Of a stretch of 64,000 nt of DNA, positions 17,615-26,050 are shown piece after piece; the stretch's first letter is position 1, and each line of letters opens with the position of its first letter. The translations under genes were made by a program, and so were the position numbers. Origin of the DNA: a bacterium Scap17 (GTDB taxonomy: Bacteria > Pseudomonadota > Gammaproteobacteria > Pseudomonadales > Halomonadaceae); contig VINJ01000001.1 in the NCBI GenBank assembly GCA_013376735.1, forward strand, positions 248,001 through 312,000, in the 5' to 3' direction. The notes beneath the pieces were generated by a model. It saw only the letters and a list, made by a program, of their open reading frames with translations. It was not told the origin of the DNA and ran no database searches.

Positions 17615-17645
17615 GGGCTGATGCCATGAGGGTTGATGCCATGAG
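17601..17645. repeat. 15-bp tandem repeat, three copies
   Basis: Three near-identical units of GGTTGATGCCATGAG (second copy has one change) occupy 17601-17645. The dctM stop codon is the TGA in the first unit, so the array appears to have grown by duplication of the gene's own 3' end. Confidence 0.9.
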
Positions 17646-17721
17646 CGCCGGCTTGCCACCACAGGGAGGTGGTGGTGCGGCGAGTGCGTGATCGCTGGAG
17701 CGAGCTATCAGGGAGAACGAG

Positions 17722-18345
17722 ATGCTGCCACGACGCAGGGTATTGATCGCGGGGCAGGGGGAGTGGCTGGAGGCCATGGCGCGCACCTTCCTGGAAGATG
17801 GTGCCATCATCGCCCTGATGGGAATCGCCCAGGCGGACCTCGAACGCGTGCTGGATGCATTGGGCGGCGAGCAGTCGGACCGCTTCGGTCAGGTGGTCGG
17901 CGACGGCTGCTTCGAGGCGCTGGTCGCGCGCCTCGGACGCCTCGACGTGCTGGTCTGCATGCCGCCGCAGGCCGTGGCCGGGCAGTCGCTGGAGGCGTGT
18001 CTGGTTGCGCAGGTCGCCGGCCCCGGCGCCTTGCTCAAGGCGGCCTGTGCGCGCATGTTGCGCCACGGCGGACGCCTGCTGGCCGTGGCACCACCGCTGC
18101 CCTCGCAGCCGTCCTCGTCGCCGTCCTCGCAGCTGTCCTCTCGGGACCATCACGGCACTGCCATGGCACAGGCGGCGCTGAGTGAGCTGATCCAGCGGCT
18201 GGCATCACGCGCGCCGGACAGGGTGCGCGCCAATCTGCTGTGCCCCGAGGGCAGCCGACCGGACGCCGTGGCGGAATGCGCGCGCTTTCTGGCCGGGGGC
18301 GCCGGGCGCTCCCTCAATGGTCAGGTGCTGCACCTGACGGATTGA
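17722..18345 (+). CDS. degenerate short-chain dehydrogenase-like protein
   Basis: A 207-residue product with a Rossmann-like start (RRRVLIAGQGEWLEAMARTFLEDGA) and the typical SDR C-terminus (RANLLCPEGSRPDAVAECARFLAGGAGRSLNGQVLHLTD). The catalytic YxxxK pair is absent: the expected position reads HHGTAMAQAALSELIQ. The usual glycine-rich TGxxxGxG motif is reduced to AGQGEW. A Ser/Pro-rich insert (PSQPSSSPSSQLSS) precedes the missing active site. It may bind a nucleotide without dehydrogenase activity, or be a decaying gene. It follows dctM by 107 bp with AGGGAG before the ATG, so it is probably the last gene of the TRAP operon. Confidence 0.7.
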   Translation: MLPRRRVLIAGQGEWLEAMARTFLEDGAIIALMGIAQADLERVLDALGGEQSDRFGQVVGDGCFEALVARLGRLDVLVCMPPQAVAGQSLEACLVAQVAGPGALLKAACARMLRHGGRLLAVAPPLPSQPSSSPSSQLSSRDHHGTAMAQAALSELIQRLASRAPDRVRANLLCPEGSRPDAVAECARFLAGGAGRSLNGQVLHLTD

Positions 18346-18407
18346 GCGCTGCTGATCTCAGCTGTTCTTGCAATATCCGCTGCCTCCGCAGTTTCTGTTG
18401 ACCCCAG

Positions 18408-18435
18408 GACGCCCGGTGCCTTGCACGGGCGTCTT
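18408..18435 (+). terminator. hairpin after TRAP operon
   Basis: GACGCCCGGTGC and GCACGGGCGTC pair with a one-base bulge around a short loop, followed by TTGCCTG. It lies 60 bp after the SDR-like gene and likely separates the TRAP operon from the amidohydrolase gene. Confidence 0.6.
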
Positions 18436-18516
18436 GCCTGTCGGAGGTGCTGCCGGACGTGTAGCTCGCTCGTCTATATCGGGTATTCAGATCGGGAAAC
18501 GCCAGACAGAGCGACT

Positions 18517-18548
18517 TTGTTGAGGGGCGAGCTTGTTGAGGAGCGAGC
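18517..18548. repeat. 16-bp direct repeat, two copies
   Basis: Two adjacent 16-bp copies of TTGTTGAGGGGCGAGC (one difference) lie between the terminator and the amidohydrolase start. Confidence 0.75.
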
Positions 18549-18607
18549 GGCATGGGCATGATGACAGGACAACAATCATGACGTTCGAGCAATGGAAGGA
18601 AGCCCCG

Positions 18608-19765
18608 ATGAATGAGCAGGATCTGGCGACGCTGACCGCGTTCCGTCATGAGTTGCACCGTCACCCAGAGCTTTCGTGTCAGGAGCAGCAGACCGCCCGG
18701 CGGGTGGCCGCCATGCTGCGCGAGGTCGGAGTGGATGAATTGCATGAGGGGATCGGCGGGCATGGTCTGGTCGCCATCATCTACGGCGAGGAGCCCGGCA
18801 TCGGCGTGGCGCTGCGTGCCGACATGGATGCCTTGCCGCTTCAGGAAAACGCCGGTAATACGCATGGCTCGCAGCATGCCAATGTCATGCATGCCTGTGG
18901 TCATGATGGCCATGCCGCGATGCTGGTCGGGGCAGCGATGGAGCTGGTGCAGCAGCGTCCGCCCAGGGGCCATGTGGTGCTGGTGGTGCAGCCGGCGGAA
19001 GAGGCGGGCACCGGCGCGCCCGACATGTTGGCCGACGGCCTGTTCGAGCGCTTTCCCGTCAAGGCCATCTTCGGCATGCACAACTGGCCGGGGGTCAAGA
19101 CGGGCCATTTCGTGGTGCATGACGTACCGCACATGGCGGCCAGCGACGAATTCAGCGTGACGTTTCATTCCCGAGGCGGGCACGGCGCCATGCCGCATCT
19201 CACTCGCGATCCGATTCTGGCCACGGGACTGTTCATCACCGGCGTCCACCAGATCGTCGGCCGCAACATCAGCCCTAGTGATACCGCCGTCATCAGCGTC
19301 GGCAGTGTGCATGGCGGGGATGCCAGCAACATCATTCCAGCAACTTCCAGGGTGAAGGGCGATGTGCGCAGCTTCACGCCGCAGGTACGCGAGCTGCTGG
19401 AGCAGCGGATTCGCGAGGTGGCCCAGGGAGCCGCACTCACGGCGGGCTGCGAGGTCACGCTCGAATACACCCCTTCCACGCCGGCGGTGGCCAATGACCT
19501 GGCTTGCGCGGCGCTGTGCCGTGAGGTCATCACGGCAGAGTGGGGCAGTGAGCGTCTCGTCGAGCACCCCATAAGCCTGAGCTCGGAAGACATGGGCGTC
19601 TTCCTGGAGGCGGTGCCGGGAGCGTACTGCTGGATCGGCAACGGTGATCAGCCCGGCAGTCCCAATCTCCACCAGCCTGACTACGACTTCAATGATGCGT
19701 CGCTGGCGCCGGGCAGCCACTTTCTGGCGTGCGTGGCTCGCAGGTTCCTCATGACTGACTCGTGA
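18608..19765 (+). CDS. M20-family amidohydrolase
   Basis: A 385-residue metal-dependent amidohydrolase of the M20D group (hippurate or N-acyl amino acid hydrolase, IAA-amino-acid hydrolase-like). Metal and catalytic motifs are clear: RHELHRHPELSCQE, RADMDALPLQE, MHACGHDGHAAM, QPAEEAGTGA, and the dimerisation domain segment RGGHGAMPHLTRDP. GGAAGG lies eight bases before the ATG at 18608; the ATG at 18578 lacks such a site. No signal peptide, so a cytoplasmic enzyme. The natural substrate is unknown. It is followed by the repeat region in front of the TmpA-like gene. Confidence 0.88.
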   Translation: MNEQDLATLTAFRHELHRHPELSCQEQQTARRVAAMLREVGVDELHEGIGGHGLVAIIYGEEPGIGVALRADMDALPLQENAGNTHGSQHANVMHACGHDGHAAMLVGAAMELVQQRPPRGHVVLVVQPAEEAGTGAPDMLADGLFERFPVKAIFGMHNWPGVKTGHFVVHDVPHMAASDEFSVTFHSRGGHGAMPHLTRDPILATGLFITGVHQIVGRNISPSDTAVISVGSVHGGDASNIIPATSRVKGDVRSFTPQVRELLEQRIREVAQGAALTAGCEVTLEYTPSTPAVANDLACAALCREVITAEWGSERLVEHPISLSSEDMGVFLEAVPGAYCWIGNGDQPGSPNLHQPDYDFNDASLAPGSHFLACVARRFLMTDS

Positions 19766-19795
19766 GATCCAGTGGCCCTGTTCAGCTTCCCGTCG

Positions 19796-19888
19796 GATCA
19801 ATTGTCAGTGTGATCAATAGCCAATGTGATCATGGCCAGCGTAATGATGGCCAATTTGATCAATTATGCGTCCAATTTCATCAATCTG
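19796..19888. repeat. degenerate 16-bp tandem repeat with GATCAAT core
   Basis: Copies beginning GATCAATTGTCAGTGT (19796), GATCAATAGCCAATGT (19812) and GATCATGGCCAGCGTA (19828) are in exact 16-bp register. Weaker copies follow at about 19844, 19858 and 19879. The stretch is more AT-rich than its neighbours. It lies between the amidohydrolase stop and the TmpA-like gene and may be a minisatellite or a multi-copy binding region. Confidence 0.65.
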
Positions 19889-20001
19889 CTCTGGCTGAAG
19901 TGATTAAGGTAAAGGGAGATTCAGCGTCGCACCAGCATCCGCGAGCAGGCACCTGCCCGGTAAGACAACAGTGCCGCTCCCTCAGCCGTGGAGATCATCG
20001 A

Positions 20002-21147
20002 GTGCCCAGCAGCCCGCATTCCGTCAGCCTGAAAGACCCTGGACAACAACTGCATCTGAGCCACGCCGAGGGCGATCTGACCCTCGAGGCGCTCTGGTTG
20101 CGAGAGCGGAGTCCCGATGAAACGACGCTCGATTCCCTCACAGGTCAACGCCTGATCGAGGCGGCGGACCTGCCGCTGGACCTGAGCCTGACCCGGGCGC
20201 AGCTGGATGGCGATACGCTGTCGCTGGCTTTCAGTGACGGCCATGCGGCGAGCTTCTCGCTGGCGACCCTGCTGGCGGAGTGTCAGCCGCCCGATCCCTA
20301 TCAGGGCATGACCTTCTGGCAGGGGGATCTGGCCCGGCTGCCCGAGGCCGACTTCGCCGCGGCGCTGGAGGATGACGCGGCCTTGCTGGACATGCTCGAG
20401 CACTTGCAGCGCTTCGGTTTCGTGCGGGTCAGTGGCGTGCCGGACACGGAGGACGGCATGCAGGGGCTGATTCACCGTATCGGGCCGCTGCGACGCACCA
20501 ACTGGGGCGGTATCGCCGATGTGAAATCCGTCGCCAATGCCTATGACCTCACGATGACCCAGCGCGGGCTGGAACCCCACACCGACAATCCCTACCGCGA
20601 CCCGATTCCGGGTTATATCTGGCTGCACTGCCTGCGTAACGCGGCCCAGGGCGGCGACAGCATGCTGGTGGATGGCTTCAGCGCGGCGGAGCACCTGCGT
20701 CGCGTCGACCCCGAGGCCTTCACCTGCCTGACCGAGGTCACCCCCGACTTTCGCTATCACGATGCCACCACGCGGCTGGAAAGTGCCGGCCCGCTGATCG
20801 AGCTGGACAGCCGTGGCCAGGTTGCCCGAGTACGTTTCTCCAACCGCACCGAGCGGGTACCGGCGCTGCCCGGCGCGACCCTGCGTCGCTACTATGCTGC
20901 CCGCCAGGCGTTCTATCGCCTGATCTCCGGTGACGACTTCACGCTGCATCTCAAGCTGGCCCCGGGCCAGATGCTGATCATGGACAACTATCGACTGTTT
21001 CACGGGCGCAGCGCCTTCCAGCTGGAGGGCGGCATCCGCCACATGCGTCAGGGCTACGTGGACCGTGACTCCACCGCCAGCCGCCGTCTGCTGCTGGCGG
21101 ACCAGCTCGCCAAGCCGTTGAACACCACGCAGGAGGCCACCGCATGA
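20002..21147 (+). CDS. tmpA: TmpA-like Fe(II)/2-oxoglutarate dioxygenase
   Basis: A 381-residue protein built like gamma-butyrobetaine hydroxylase: an N-terminal DUF971-like domain (residues 1-90) and a TauD/TfdA catalytic domain with His193 and Asp195 (EPHTDNPYRDP), His334 (RLFHGRS) and the GIRHMRQGY arginine region. The Cys residues that bind zinc in true butyrobetaine hydroxylases are missing (LWLRERSPDE at that place). Immediate overlap (ATGA) with an HD-domain oxygenase gene matches the known tmpA-tmpB pair, in which TmpA hydroxylates 2-(trimethylammonio)ethylphosphonate. That substrate is inferred. GTG at 20002 with GTGGAG eight bases upstream is the start; an ATG at 19762 would read through the repeat region. 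Confidence 0.72.
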   Translation: MPSSPHSVSLKDPGQQLHLSHAEGDLTLEALWLRERSPDETTLDSLTGQRLIEAADLPLDLSLTRAQLDGDTLSLAFSDGHAASFSLATLLAECQPPDPYQGMTFWQGDLARLPEADFAAALEDDAALLDMLEHLQRFGFVRVSGVPDTEDGMQGLIHRIGPLRRTNWGGIADVKSVANAYDLTMTQRGLEPHTDNPYRDPIPGYIWLHCLRNAAQGGDSMLVDGFSAAEHLRRVDPEAFTCLTEVTPDFRYHDATTRLESAGPLIELDSRGQVARVRFSNRTERVPALPGATLRRYYAARQAFYRLISGDDFTLHLKLAPGQMLIMDNYRLFHGRSAFQLEGGIRHMRQGYVDRDSTASRRLLLADQLAKPLNTTQEATA

Positions 21148-21809
21148 GTCAGCAGGATAGTGCCCCGATGACCCAGGCACGCTTTCGCCGCTTCGAGGAA
21201 AGCACCCATGCCGAGTGGGCACTGATCGATGATCATTTCCGCAAGTATCAGTCCGATGCCAGCCGCCGCGTGATCGAGCATCTGGGGCGTCTCAAGGGCG
21301 ATCACCACGGCTATCCGGTCGATCGCTACGAACACTGCCTGCAGACCGCCACCCGCGCGCTGCGCGCCGGTGCCGATGAGGAGATGGTGGTCTGCGCGCT
21401 GCTGCATGACATCGGCGACGACCTGGCACCGGCCAATCATGCCGAGATCGCCGCCGGTATCCTCGAGTCGTTCATCGACCCGCTGAATACCTGGATGATT
21501 CGTCATCACGAGCTGTTCCAGGGCTATCACTACCGCGAATTCTTCGGTCAGGACCGCCACGCCCGCGAGGCACATGCCGGGCATCCCGCCTATGAGCGCA
21601 CCGTGCGCTTCTGTGACGAGTGGGACCAGACCAGCTTCGACCCCGAATACGACACCCTGCCGCTGGAGCATTTCATCCCGATGCTGGAGCGCGTGATGGG
21701 GCGGGCGCCCTTCGGCGGCTTGCCGGATCTGGTGCCGGAGCCAGAAATTGAGGCAGAAATGGAGCCAGAGCTTGAGAAGGGCATGGACAGGCAGGCCAGT
21801 GCTCGCTGA
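21144..21809 (+). CDS. tmpB: TmpB/PhnZ-like HD-domain diiron oxygenase
   Basis: A 221-residue HD-fold protein. Candidate ligands are His64 (RYEHCLQTA), His88-Asp89 (ALLHDIGDD), His99, His121/122 (MIRHHELFQ) and Asp158 or Asp161 (FCDEWDQ). The spacing of 24 residues between the first His and the HD pair equals that in PhnZ. PhnZ and TmpB use a mixed-valence diiron centre to cleave the C-P bond of a hydroxyphosphonate; TmpB yields glycine betaine and phosphate. Such proteins are usually annotated as HD phosphohydrolases. Translation is coupled to the TmpA-like gene by a 4-bp overlap. The acidic C-terminal tail (EPEIEAEMEPELE) is unusual. Function is inferred from pairing and motif spacing. Confidence 0.72.
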   Translation: MSQQDSAPMTQARFRRFEESTHAEWALIDDHFRKYQSDASRRVIEHLGRLKGDHHGYPVDRYEHCLQTATRALRAGADEEMVVCALLHDIGDDLAPANHAEIAAGILESFIDPLNTWMIRHHELFQGYHYREFFGQDRHAREAHAGHPAYERTVRFCDEWDQTSFDPEYDTLPLEHFIPMLERVMGRAPFGGLPDLVPEPEIEAEMEPELEKGMDRQASAR

Positions 21810-22012
21810 AGACGCACTCCTCTGGAGGGTAAAGCTCCAACGAATCAATTGCTTGCGGCGAATTCAGCGACGCGGCAGGGCGGAGAAGACACAAGCGCCG
21901 ACAACGACAGCGCCGTGAACGACGGACACGCACGACGACCGCCATATACGAAGCCTTTCAGCCCCGACAACAACAAGGCCCGGCGCGACCGGAACCGACA
22001 AGGAAAGACACG

Positions 22013-22987
22013 ATGACCACCACCCCGTACCCCCTGACACCTACGACGAAGCACGGCGCCCGCCGTGGTCTGCTTGCCCTCGCGACGCTGCTGCTCGGCA
22101 CGGCTAGCCTGGCAGCCTCGGCCCAGGACAAGGATGACGAGTTGACGCTGATCGTGCCGCCGTGGCCCGGCGTCACCGTCAAGAGCGAGATCGTCGCCCG
22201 GATTCTCGCCCCGCTGGGCTACGACGTGGAGCGACAGGAAGTCAGCTCCACCGTCGGCTACAACACCCTGACCACCGGCGACAGCGACGCCTTCCTCGCT
22301 GGCTGGCTGCCTGCCCAGAAAGACAGTTATGACGCGGCCATGGCCGCCGGTGCGATCACCGATCTCGGCAACAACGTCACCGGCGCCCGCATGGGCTTCG
22401 CGGTGCCGGGCTATGTCTACGAGGCTGGCATCCACAGCGCCGCGGACCTTGCCGCCCACGCCGACCAATTCGACGAGACCGTCTACTCCATCGAAAGCGG
22501 CTCCACCGTCAGCGACATGCTCAATGGCGCCATCGACAATGATGTCTATGGCCTGGGCGACTGGGATGCGATGGAGTCCTCGACGCCCGGCATGCTCAGC
22601 GAGGTACGTGCCGCCCAGCGCGAGCAACGCTGGATCGCCTTCTACGGCTGGACACCGCACTGGATGGTGCCGGAATTCGACACCCATATCCTGGCAGACC
22701 CGGAGTCGGTGTTCGGCCCCGACAATGGCGCCAGTGACGTCAAGACCGTCGTGCGCACCGCCTACGCCGAAGCCAATCCCAACCTCGCCCGCTTCCTCGA
22801 TCAGCTGGTCTTCAGCTCCGAAGAGCAGAGCGGCTTCATCCTCGACTACAGCCTCAAGGAGCGTGACCTCGATGAGGTGGCGCACGACTGGCTGGCCGCC
22901 AATCCGGACCGGCTGGCGGAATTTCTCGCCGACGTGACCACGCGCGATGGCGAGGATGCCCTGGCCGCCGTGAAGGCCAGCCTGTGA
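22013..22987 (+). CDS. OpuAC-type betaine-like ABC binding protein
   Basis: Periplasmic binding protein of 324 residues with a signal peptide ending near residue 38 (SLAASAQD). The OpuAC fold for quaternary ammonium ligands is visible in LIVPPWPGVTVKSEIVARILAP and in AFYGWTPHWMVPEF, whose aromatic residues usually form the cage around a trimethylammonium group. No matching permease or ATPase of the OpuA type is adjacent. It follows the TmpA/TmpB-like pair by 203 bp on the same strand, so its ligand could be the phosphonate substrate, glycine betaine or choline. AAGGAAAG precedes the ATG. Confidence 0.85.
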   Translation: MTTTPYPLTPTTKHGARRGLLALATLLLGTASLAASAQDKDDELTLIVPPWPGVTVKSEIVARILAPLGYDVERQEVSSTVGYNTLTTGDSDAFLAGWLPAQKDSYDAAMAAGAITDLGNNVTGARMGFAVPGYVYEAGIHSAADLAAHADQFDETVYSIESGSTVSDMLNGAIDNDVYGLGDWDAMESSTPGMLSEVRAAQREQRWIAFYGWTPHWMVPEFDTHILADPESVFGPDNGASDVKTVVRTAYAEANPNLARFLDQLVFSSEEQSGFILDYSLKERDLDEVAHDWLAANPDRLAEFLADVTTRDGEDALAAVKASL

Positions 22988-22995
22988 GGCTGGCC
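22973..22995 (+). terminator. hairpin overlapping stop codon
   Basis: GGCCAGCC and GGCTGGCC form an 8-bp stem whose loop contains the TGA stop of the OpuAC-type gene. No T-run follows, so it may act as a 3' stabiliser rather than a strong terminator. Confidence 0.45.
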
Positions 22996-23378
22996 TAACC
23001 TTGCTGCCGCCTTGACGGCGTGGGCGGGCGCCGAGGGATGGCTCCCGCCCAGGCCTCGTATTGCCCAAGCCCCGCAGCGCCCAGGCCACGTCGCGTCCAG
23101 GACGCACAATCCGTGAACCACGACCCTGCTTGCCATGCCTCTGGCGTGGAAAGTCGCAATGTGGAACGCCTCTTGCTATACAAACGTATCAATAGTCGTT
23201 CGCTCGATTGCAGCTCGATCGCCGATTGCGCAGCCCGCAGCGGCAAGACAGGCGTCATCCGCGCATCGTCCGTCAGGCCCGGCAGCATCACGCCGCACCA
23301 GCAGGGTGCGTCACGCCGCTAGCGGCTGCACGATCGCCCATTTCACGCCAGCCACAGCCACCCACTTGTGAGTCGCTC
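22988..23378. other. intergenic region before amino acid ABC operon
   Basis: No gene is convincing in these 391 bp. A weak inverted repeat TATACAAACGTATC (23177-23190) could be an operator for the following operon. The frame running upstream from 23208 into the ATPase gene is Arg/Gln/His-rich and probably not translated. Confidence 0.35.
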
Positions 23379-24266
23379 ATGACTATCTCGCCCTCGAACG
23401 TATCTCCCATGACCCGCTCGAAGAATGCAGACAGTGACGGCATCTCCCAGCCTCCGCAGGCGCGCCCGGACGCCCAGGCAAGGCCCGCGCGCGCTGCCTC
23501 GAATCGGGTCGTCGTCGAAGCCAGCAACATCGTCAAGCACTACGGTGATCTGGCGGTGCTGCACGACGTGTCATTGCGCGTGAAGGAAGGCACCGTCACC
23601 ACCATCATCGGCGCCAGTGGCTCCGGCAAGAGCACCTTGCTGCGCTGCATGAACCTGCTCGAGCGCCCCGACCGGGGCGAGCTGTCGATCGCCGATGAGC
23701 ATGTGCGCTTCGACCGCGACAGCCGTGGCGGCCTCATCGGGCTGGATCGTCGTCAGATCCAGCGCCTGCGCTCCAAGGTCACCATGGTCTTCCAGCAGTT
23801 CAATCTGTGGCCGCACCTGACCGTGCTCGGCAATGTCACCGAGGCGCCGATGCGCGTGAAGGGCATGTCACGCCGTGAGGCGACGCGTATCGCGGAGCAC
23901 TATCTGGAACGTGTCGGCATGCTGGAGCGCGCCGACAGCTATCCGGCCTTTCTCTCCGGCGGCCAGCAGCAGCGGGTCGCGATCGCGCGTGCGCTGGCGA
24001 TGGAGCCGCGCGTGCTGCTCTTCGATGAGCCGACTTCGGCGCTGGACCCGGAGCGGGTCAGTGAAGTGCTCGGCGTCATCCGCAGCCTCGCCGATGAGGG
24101 CCGCACCATGCTGATGGTGACCCACGAGATGGCCTTCGCCAGAGAAGTCTCCGATCAGATCGTGTTCCTCGATGAGGGCAGGGTAGGCGTGGCCGGAAGC
24201 CCCGAGGAGGTCTTCGAGCAGACCGAGCATGAGCGCTGCCGCCGCTTCATCGCACCGGCCGCCTGA
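23379..24266 (+). CDS. polar amino acid ABC transporter ATPase
   Basis: A 295-residue ATPase of the HisP/GlnQ group. Walker A GASGSGKST, Q-loop VFQQFNLWPHLTVLGN, signature LSGGQQQRVAIARALAMEP, Walker B VLLFDEPTSALDP and the H-loop VTHEMAFA are all intact. About 40 residues rich in Ala, Pro and Gln precede the domain, so the true start could lie later than 23379. It is the first gene of a binding protein/permease operon that follows on the same strand. Confidence 0.88.
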   Translation: MTISPSNVSPMTRSKNADSDGISQPPQARPDAQARPARAASNRVVVEASNIVKHYGDLAVLHDVSLRVKEGTVTTIIGASGSGKSTLLRCMNLLERPDRGELSIADEHVRFDRDSRGGLIGLDRRQIQRLRSKVTMVFQQFNLWPHLTVLGNVTEAPMRVKGMSRREATRIAEHYLERVGMLERADSYPAFLSGGQQQRVAIARALAMEPRVLLFDEPTSALDPERVSEVLGVIRSLADEGRTMLMVTHEMAFAREVSDQIVFLDEGRVGVAGSPEEVFEQTEHERCRRFIAPAA

Positions 24267-24345
24267 GCCCTGCTTGCATCACCCCGGCATGGACCTCCCC
24301 GCCATGACGTAGATGGACCCACAACAACAGCCAGGAGATGGCCTG

Positions 24346-25233
24346 ATGACCTTGATGAACGACGCTGGATTCGCTGCCAAGACACCTTCACTGACCACAC
24401 GCGGAACGCGTTCTGCCTCTGCTTCCACCTCTGCTCCCATCTCTGCGCTGCGCAAGCTGGCCGGCGCCCTGATGATGGGGGGACTGACGCTGGGTGGACT
24501 GACGCTGGGCGCCGCTCAGGTGCATGCCGCCGACACCCTCAAGATCGGTATCTCCGCGGAACCTTACCCGCCCTTCACCTACACCTCCGCCAGCGGCGAG
24601 TGGACCGGTTTTGAAGTGGAGCTGGCGGAGGCGATCTGTGACGCCATGCAGCGTGAGTGCGAAATCACCCCGACCGGCTGGAGCGGCATCATCCCCTCGC
24701 TGAAGGCCGGTCGCATCGACATGATCATGAATTCGATGACCATCACCAAGGCCCGCGAGAAGGTCATCGACTTCAGCATCCCCTACTACAACTCGCCGGG
24801 TGCCTACGTGGCCGCCAAGGATCTAGAGCTCGAGATACCGGACGGCCTCGACGGCAAGATTCTCGGCACCCAGGCGGCGACCACCCACGCCAACTTCGCG
24901 CGTCGAGCGCTGCGCAGCACTGGCGTCGATGTGCGCCTGTATGACCAGCAGGAGCAGGTCAACAGTGACCTGCTGTCCGGGCGCGTGGACGTGATTCTGG
25001 CCGACGAGATCGCCATGAGCGCACTGGTCAAGCGTGACGAGGCCGAAAACTTCGAGATCAAGGCGACCACACCACAGCACGAGGCCTACGGCATCGGTGC
25101 CGGTGTCGGGGTACGCAAGGAAGATGGCGCGCTGAAAGAGGCGCTTGATGGGGCCATCCATCAGGTCTATGTGGACGGCACCTGCACGGCGCTCTCGAAC
25201 AAGTACTTCGATACCGACGTCTGCCTGGGCTGA
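24346..25233 (+). CDS. amino acid ABC transporter binding protein
   Basis: A 295-residue periplasmic protein of the lysine/arginine/ornithine/histidine type. The signal peptide is long (about 57 residues) and contains an in-frame 15-bp duplication (GLTLGGLTLG). The mature part starts ADTLKIGISAEPYPPFTYTS and contains WSGIIPSLKAGRIDMIMNSMTITKAREKVIDFS, typical of SBP family 3. Specificity for a basic or polar amino acid is likely but not fixed. AGGAG precedes the ATG at 24346. Confidence 0.9.
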   Translation: MTLMNDAGFAAKTPSLTTRGTRSASASTSAPISALRKLAGALMMGGLTLGGLTLGAAQVHAADTLKIGISAEPYPPFTYTSASGEWTGFEVELAEAICDAMQRECEITPTGWSGIIPSLKAGRIDMIMNSMTITKAREKVIDFSIPYYNSPGAYVAAKDLELEIPDGLDGKILGTQAATTHANFARRALRSTGVDVRLYDQQEQVNSDLLSGRVDVILADEIAMSALVKRDEAENFEIKATTPQHEAYGIGAGVGVRKEDGALKEALDGAIHQVYVDGTCTALSNKYFDTDVCLG

Positions 25234-25329
25234 GCCTGCGCGTGCTGGCCGGCCGGCTGAGGTCGTCTGGTCAGCACGCCTCGCGTATCGCATCCGCCAT
25301 TTCCTACTGATACGAGAAGGACGCTGATC

Positions 25330-26049
25330 ATGTCCCAGTTCGCCCAGGAAGGGCTCGCCGATTGGGCAGCCCCGATACTCGCCGGTGCCGTCACCACCCT
25401 GCAGATCGCCTTCGCCGCCTATGCCATCGGCTTGCTGCTCGGACTGGTGGGGGCGGCGTCACGACTCAGCCCCTGGGCGCCGCTGCGCGCGCTGGCCACC
25501 AGCTATTCGACGGCCGTGCGCGCGGTGCCGGAACTGCTGCTGATCATCCTGCTGTACTACGGCGGCTCCCAGGCGCTCACCGCCTTGATGAACGCGCTGG
25601 GTGTCGCGGGCAAGGTCGAGATCAGCGGCTTCGTCACCGCCGTCGGCGTGCTGGCCTTCGTGCAGGGCGCCTACATGACCGAAGTCTTTCGCGGCGCCAT
25701 CCTGGCCATCCCCAAGGGCCAGCTGGAAGCGGCCGATGCCTACGGCTTCTCGCCCATGGCGCGCTTTCGCTACATCACGCTGCCGGGCATGTTGCCCAAC
25801 GCACTGCCGGGCATGTCCAACCTGTGGCTGATCCTGATCAAGGACACCGCCCTGATCAGCGTCATCGGCTTCAGCGAGCTGTTCTTCACCGTGCAACAGG
25901 CGGCCGCCAGCTCGCGCGCGTACTTCCTGTTCTACAGCGTGGCGGGGCTGCTCTATCTGCTGATGACCTTGACCTCGAGCGCCGCGTTCAGTCGTCTGGA
26001 GCGCTACGTGCGCCGCGGCGAACCCGATATTTCAGCCCAGGAGGCGTGA
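25330..26049 (+). CDS. amino acid ABC transporter permease (HisQ-like)
   Basis: A 239-residue inner-membrane protein with five hydrophobic segments. The cytoplasmic coupling loop is EAADAYGFSPMARFRYITLPGMLPNALPG. RAVPELLLIILLYYGG is the family signature. GAGAAGGA precedes the start. It is separated from the second permease by one base, so the two probably act as a heterodimer. Confidence 0.9.
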   Translation: MSQFAQEGLADWAAPILAGAVTTLQIAFAAYAIGLLLGLVGAASRLSPWAPLRALATSYSTAVRAVPELLLIILLYYGGSQALTALMNALGVAGKVEISGFVTAVGVLAFVQGAYMTEVFRGAILAIPKGQLEAADAYGFSPMARFRYITLPGMLPNALPGMSNLWLILIKDTALISVIGFSELFFTVQQAAASSRAYFLFYSVAGLLYLLMTLTSSAAFSRLERYVRRGEPDISAQEA

Positions 26050-26050
26050 C

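Noticed and set aside
19762-20001. Upstream ATG extension of the TmpA-like protein
   Set aside because: It would add 80 residues translated from the 16-bp repeat region. The GTG at 20002 has a proper ribosome site and begins where the family sequence begins.
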